From the NCBI GenBank assembly GCA_049487715.1, contig CP150560.1:620001-684000 (forward strand): a DNA stretch of 64,000 nucleotides, in the 5' to 3' direction. The notes under the pieces were generated by a model, which saw only the letters and a list, made by a program, of their open reading frames with translations, had not been told where the DNA came from and did not search any database. The translations under genes were made by a program, and so were the position numbers. This DNA is from Pycnococcus provasolii (lineage: Eukaryota > Chlorophyta > Pseudoscourfieldiophyceae > Pseudoscourfieldiales). Position 1 is the first letter of the stretch; each line of letters opens with the position of its first letter. Below, piece by piece: positions 60,394 through 64,000 of this stretch.

Positions 60394-63300
60394 TTAGATA
60401 GGACAACGGCCGAACAGTTTTTCCAACCGTTCGCGTTCGATGACGCTCAGGTTTGTTACGCGTGGCACGGCGCGCATAGAACCTAAGGTGGCATACACGA
60501 GCGGCACCGCCTCGCCCTTGACATCACCGTTTTCGTGCTCCACCGCATCGAAAAGGGCGCGAATGTCCGCGGCATCCACGAAGTAGTCAGGATCCATCCA
60601 TTCCTCCGCATCTAGCGTTAAGACATCCGCAGGTGTGCCTGCCGATTGGTCCCACTCCTCGAACTGCGTGCGATTTTCGGGAACGATGGCGATGGTAGAC
60701 AGGTCCACCACAGGCGCGTCGGCATGTGCCGCATGCTTCTGATGCTTACGGGAGCTGAACAACCTACCCGTCGACGCTGCCGTCTCACCCATCTTCGCGA
60801 GAAGCCCGCGGCGAAGTCCTCGCTCGGGATTGGGTCCGTGTGGGATGCGACTCGATTCGCCCTTCTTTTTCTTCAGCTTCTTCGGCGCCGACTTGACGTG
60901 CGTGTCCTTCGTCTTGATCTCTCGCTCCTTGCGAATTTCCTCAGCCTCACGCTCCTCCCTCTCCGCGCGCTCTTTCGCGTCGACATCTTTTTGCTTTTCG
61001 CGAGCACGGCGCTCCGCCTCACTCGCGTATCGCTCCGCGGTGGACCACTCATCGGCATCCTCAAAGTTAGGCGCACGCAACGCAGCTGGGTGCACAATTT
61101 CGGCATTTGCACCGCACCGTGCGACCGCTTCCTTGTCCAACAGGTTGCCCGTGTTGAAGTAGCAAGCGAACGGCTCCAAGCGACCCGCCATAACAACATC
61201 AGACGGCTGAAATCCGCGCGAACGCAGTCCACCGCAGTCCACCGTTGGCGGCACGAGGGAGCGCTTTGCAACCGCGGCAATCGCCAGCAGGCGGTGAACC
61301 TGCGCGCGCCATTGCGGTGAGGCAGCACGCGTGATGTTCGCGTGACCGCGGCCACGCGTCCCGTCCGCACCAGCGAGAGCGAGCGCCCTTGTATTTCCGA
61401 GCAGTTTTTCACCCGCGAGCGGTGAGCTCCCGAGCTGCAAGCGAGAGGAAAGCTGAGTGTGGCTGGAGCTAGCTCCAGCCCTCGCCTCGTACCATCCATG
61501 AGCTCGCAGAATAAAGCGCTTGCCGAGCGCGGGCGAGGCGCTGGGATGCCCCTTAGCACCACCAGCGCTGCCAGGGCGTGCCACGGCCAGCGCGTCGAAT
61601 GCCGCGCCGTGAAGTCGTCGAGCTCGCCACTCAGCCTCGCCACCCTGCAGCGTTGAGATGCGGCGCGGCGACAGCACTGCGATGCCCTCCGCGTAGCGTA
61701 TGTTTTCGCCGTGTTTGCCAATGGGCGCTTCGATCGTTGCGTTGGGTCGAGCGAGGCGTCGCGGGTGCGCGGTAAATTCAGCATCGCCGCCAGCATCCGC
61801 CCACGCTGGTACGAAAGCATGACCCTCTGCTGACTGCATCGCTTCACGCACGACGACTTCGAATGCGCCGCGACCCCATCCCCAAGACGCCGCTGCCACG
61901 CCTCCGCGCACCATGCCAAGCGCGACGACCGGCTGCATCACTTCGCGGAGCATGTCGCGAAGATTCTCCTGAGCACGCTCCTCCCACGCCTTGATGAGAT
62001 TCATCGCCGCACCATTCGATCGAATTCCCCCAATCCCACCACCGAGCCGCGCGTCCATGAACAGCATGCCGCCGTCGAGGCACGGCCAGCGATTTGCCTC
62101 CGCGAGCTCGTCGCCGGGTCGTGGGCAACACTGCGTGGTGTCCGAGGCGCCTTCGTTGCTTCCCATCTCCCATCGTGGACATACATCTGGCGAGGCTATG
62201 AAGGCGGCGGAGATGGGGTCGTCGCCACCGAGACCTGATACCCGCCGACGAGCCGTGTCTACGAAATCGAACGGGTCAGCGAGCAGTGCCACATCGTTGT
62301 CGACAACAAGCACACCGATGCCCTTTTGCGCGGCTACGCCAACGTAATGAGCCGTGGCTAGCTCCATGCGAAGCCGCTTTAGCTGGCGTGCTTGGAGACG
62401 TGCCTGTCCCGGCGCAGTGTTTGCGTGGTACTCTGCCGCATCAAGCCCTTGCTCGTACTCCGAGCTCCACCCGAACGAAGAGCCGACGCACGCCACAACG
62501 CCGCCAGCCATGAGATAATTGCACGTTTTGGCGTGATTCGTGAGCGTGACGAACATCACGTGGTCGTACCCCAGTTCTGTAAGATGCGCGTTCACATTTG
62601 CCGCCAGGTCGAGCTCGTCGTCATCGTCGACAAACACGAGGATTGCATCGCCGTTCCAGGAGCGAGTCTTCAGCGCGAGTGCGAATTCGTAGTCAGGTAA
62701 GTCGACTCCTTGATGACGAACATCCAGCGCCATGACACGGCCCTTGCTGCGCCGACTCTCGTGCACGGCAATAGAGCTTCTCTGCGGGCTCCACGGCGGG
62801 AGAGGAGGTGGCGGGCTGGGAGGTGGGGGCGGGCTGGGAGGTGGAGGAGGGCTGGGCGGCGGGGGAGGAGGCGGAGCGAATGGCGGCGGAAATTGCGGCG
62901 CGTATGGACTCGGCGGCGGTGGGGGGGAAGGTGGCGGATTCGGCGGCGGCGGCGGCGGCTGTGACGGAGGAATGGGAGGTATGTTAGGTGGCGGTGGCGA
63001 CGGCGGCGGTGGGCGCATGCTGTATCGGTACGGATTGATCGCGACATTGCGCTCCGTTTTCGCGCGGTTCTCAGGCTTGGGAATGGCGACGCGCCATCCT
63101 CTGCCGCCGCCATTTCTGCGGTGCAGCGGCTCGTGCCGGGCCCACCGCCCGTCGACATTCGTGCCTGGATCGTCGAAGACGCCCTCGAGCATCTTCGACA
63201 CCTTCTGGTGTCCGTCCGCCGACGTCGCGTCGCCGTCCGACCACACGACCTGCGGCTGCAACACGCTGCTGCGGTGCCGCACGCGCAGCCGAGGTGGTAC

Positions 63301-63939
63301 GGGTGGCGGCGGCTGAGGACCCACCGGGTCTGGATCAGCTGCCGGTGCAGCTGCCCTAGCTTCCCTCGCTGCTTGAGCTGCACCGACCGCTGCAACTACC
63401 GCCGGTGGTTGTTCAGGCTGCTTTTCGCCGTTGCCACGCATTTGTGCGACAAGGCGTTGCACGTGTTTGTCGTCGATCTCCCCGTGCGCCTCGAATCCGT
63501 GGCACCTCTCCATGTCGAACCCAGCCTGTTTTGCGAGTTCGTACACGCTCGGTTCGTACCTGATCGTGAAGCAGAAGTACTCCTCCTGCGCGATCTCCGC
63601 CTCGCGTGTCATTTTTGGCGACGGAGGCACGGCAGGTGGCGGGTGGTGAAGCGTCGGGTCGAGCGCGTCTGCGATGTCCTGCGCGTCGTGCGCCTGCACG
63701 TCGTCGGAAGGCTGCAGGACGAGTCTCTCCGCCTTGCGCGCTTCCTTGGCTCTTCTCGCCACCAGGGCGGCGTTGCGCGCCAGCTCGAGCTGGTTTCTTT
63801 GACTTCTGATTGCCTCCGCTCGCTGCCTGTATGCTAGCACGAGTCCTGTGGCGAACGCCGCGAGCACGACGGCAACGAGGACGACGCGTTGTCGCGTTGC
63901 TCCTCCGTGAGGCTTGCGCGAGGCCATCGTGGGCGCCAT
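60394..63939 (-). CDS. Type II Golgi glycosyltransferase with extensin-like proline stalk
   Basis: This is a 1,181-residue protein. A short basic cytosolic tail is followed by a signal anchor (VVLVAVVLAAFATGLVLAY), then a lumenal helical region. Residues about 309-385 are an SPPPP/PPPNP run like hydroxyproline-rich cell-wall proteins. The catalytic part resembles nucleotide-diphospho-sugar transferases of the GT77 type (RRA/XEG113-like arabinosyltransferases): HAKTCNYLMAGG, a DxD metal site D547-N-D549 in VLVVDNDVALLADPFDF, CLDGGMLFMDAR, then a second lobe (VMAGRLEPFACYFNTGNLLD). The C-terminal 200 residues contain a charged Glu/Arg/Lys coiled coil. The role is probably sugar addition to cell-surface glycoproteins; the Pro-rich stalk could itself be a glycosylated spacer or self-substrate. 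Confidence 0.78.
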   Translation of the reverse strand: MAPTMASRKPHGGATRQRVVLVAVVLAAFATGLVLAYRQRAEAIRSQRNQLELARNAALVARRAKEARKAERLVLQPSDDVQAHDAQDIADALDPTLHHPPPAVPPSPKMTREAEIAQEEYFCFTIRYEPSVYELAKQAGFDMERCHGFEAHGEIDDKHVQRLVAQMRGNGEKQPEQPPAVVAAVGAAQAAREARAAAPAADPDPVGPQPPPPVPPRLRVRHRSSVLQPQVVWSDGDATSADGHQKVSKMLEGVFDDPGTNVDGRWARHEPLHRRNGGGRGWRVAIPKPENRAKTERNVAINPYRYSMRPPPPSPPPPNIPPIPPSQPPPPPPNPPPSPPPPPSPYAPQFPPPFAPPPPPPPSPPPPPSPPPPPSPPPPLPPWSPQRSSIAVHESRRSKGRVMALDVRHQGVDLPDYEFALALKTRSWNGDAILVFVDDDDELDLAANVNAHLTELGYDHVMFVTLTNHAKTCNYLMAGGVVACVGSSFGWSSEYEQGLDAAEYHANTAPGQARLQARQLKRLRMELATAHYVGVAAQKGIGVLVVDNDVALLADPFDFVDTARRRVSGLGGDDPISAAFIASPDVCPRWEMGSNEGASDTTQCCPRPGDELAEANRWPCLDGGMLFMDARLGGGIGGIRSNGAAMNLIKAWEERAQENLRDMLREVMQPVVALGMVRGGVAAASWGWGRGAFEVVVREAMQSAEGHAFVPAWADAGGDAEFTAHPRRLARPNATIEAPIGKHGENIRYAEGIAVLSPRRISTLQGGEAEWRARRLHGAAFDALAVARPGSAGGAKGHPSASPALGKRFILRAHGWYEARAGASSSHTQLSSRLQLGSSPLAGEKLLGNTRALALAGADGTRGRGHANITRAASPQWRAQVHRLLAIAAVAKRSLVPPTVDCGGLRSRGFQPSDVVMAGRLEPFACYFNTGNLLDKEAVARCGANAEIVHPAALRAPNFEDADEWSTAERYASEAERRAREKQKDVDAKERAEREEREAEEIRKEREIKTKDTHVKSAPKKLKKKKGESSRIPHGPNPERGLRRGLLAKMGETAASTGRLFSSRKHQKHAAHADAPVVDLSTIAIVPENRTQFEEWDQSAGTPADVLTLDAEEWMDPDYFVDAADIRALFDAVEHENGDVKGEAVPLVYATLGSMRAVPRVTNLSVIERERLEKLFGRCPI

Positions 63940-64000
63940 ACCTCACTGGTGACTGGTGTGGCAGTGGCGCAGCACTGGACTGGTGATGCCGACTGGCGCG

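Overview
The window is eukaryotic nuclear DNA, most likely from a small unicellular green alga of prasinophyte grade. Supporting this are a nuclear petM gene for cytochrome b6f subunit 7 with a transit peptide (petM is plastid-encoded in red-lineage plastids), a plant-type cystathionine beta-lyase sequence, clathrin heavy chain, PRP39, DNA2, a protein disulfide isomerase, an ABC1K/UbiB kinase and a plant-like Golgi glycosyltransferase with an extensin-like stalk. Genes are dense and mostly single-exon. Four GT-AG introns could be placed (petM, PDI, clathrin, and the Gly/Arg-rich protein at 48775). Interstitial CCCTAA/TTAGGG tracts occur in spacers. The species cannot be named from sequence alone.

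Layout. 1-10 kb: C-terminus of a starch/glycogen phosphorylase, petM, a long degenerate IGHMBP2-like helicase, a fatty-acid-hydroxylase-family protein, a 2OG-Fe(II) oxygenase, an MscS-like channel and a LURP-one-like protein. 10-24 kb: a small mTERF-like plastid protein, quinone-type D-lactate dehydrogenase, a UBC-fold/2OG-oxygenase fusion, a BEACH-WD40 protein and DNA2. 24-26 kb: a 2.3-kb gene-poor block with a candidate small inverted-repeat element, a 115-bp direct duplication and a 57-bp minisatellite. 26-38 kb: PDI, PRP39, a tandem pair of SIMPL (DUF541) genes that are each damaged at different places, a coiled-coil membrane protein, a hotdog thioesterase and a type II membrane protein with a beta-repeat tail. 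38-52 kb: clathrin heavy chain, a spacer with a 30-bp foldback, a GPI-type periplasmic-binding-protein-like protein with His/Asp repeats, a Gly/Arg-rich disordered protein and a beta-4-galactosyltransferase-like enzyme with a C2H2 finger. 52-64 kb: glutamine-dependent NAD synthetase, a fusion of an Ldh2-type oxidoreductase with cystathionine beta-lyase, an ABC1K kinase and a proline-stalked glycosyltransferase.

The genes do not form one pathway. They are typical eukaryotic housekeeping neighbours arranged in alternating convergent and divergent pairs, with convergent stops 50-350 bp apart. The most interesting points are the unusual domain fusions (Ldh2-CBL, UBC-2OG, GalT-zinc finger), the helicase that has lost its ATPase motifs, the metal-binding-like surface protein, and recurrent non-coding motifs (telomere-like tracts near gene starts and GTACAGTAC-type palindromes after gene ends). 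Several genes need a one-base frame change to read through. Some of these fall at homopolymers, so residual assembly indels must be excluded before calling them real.
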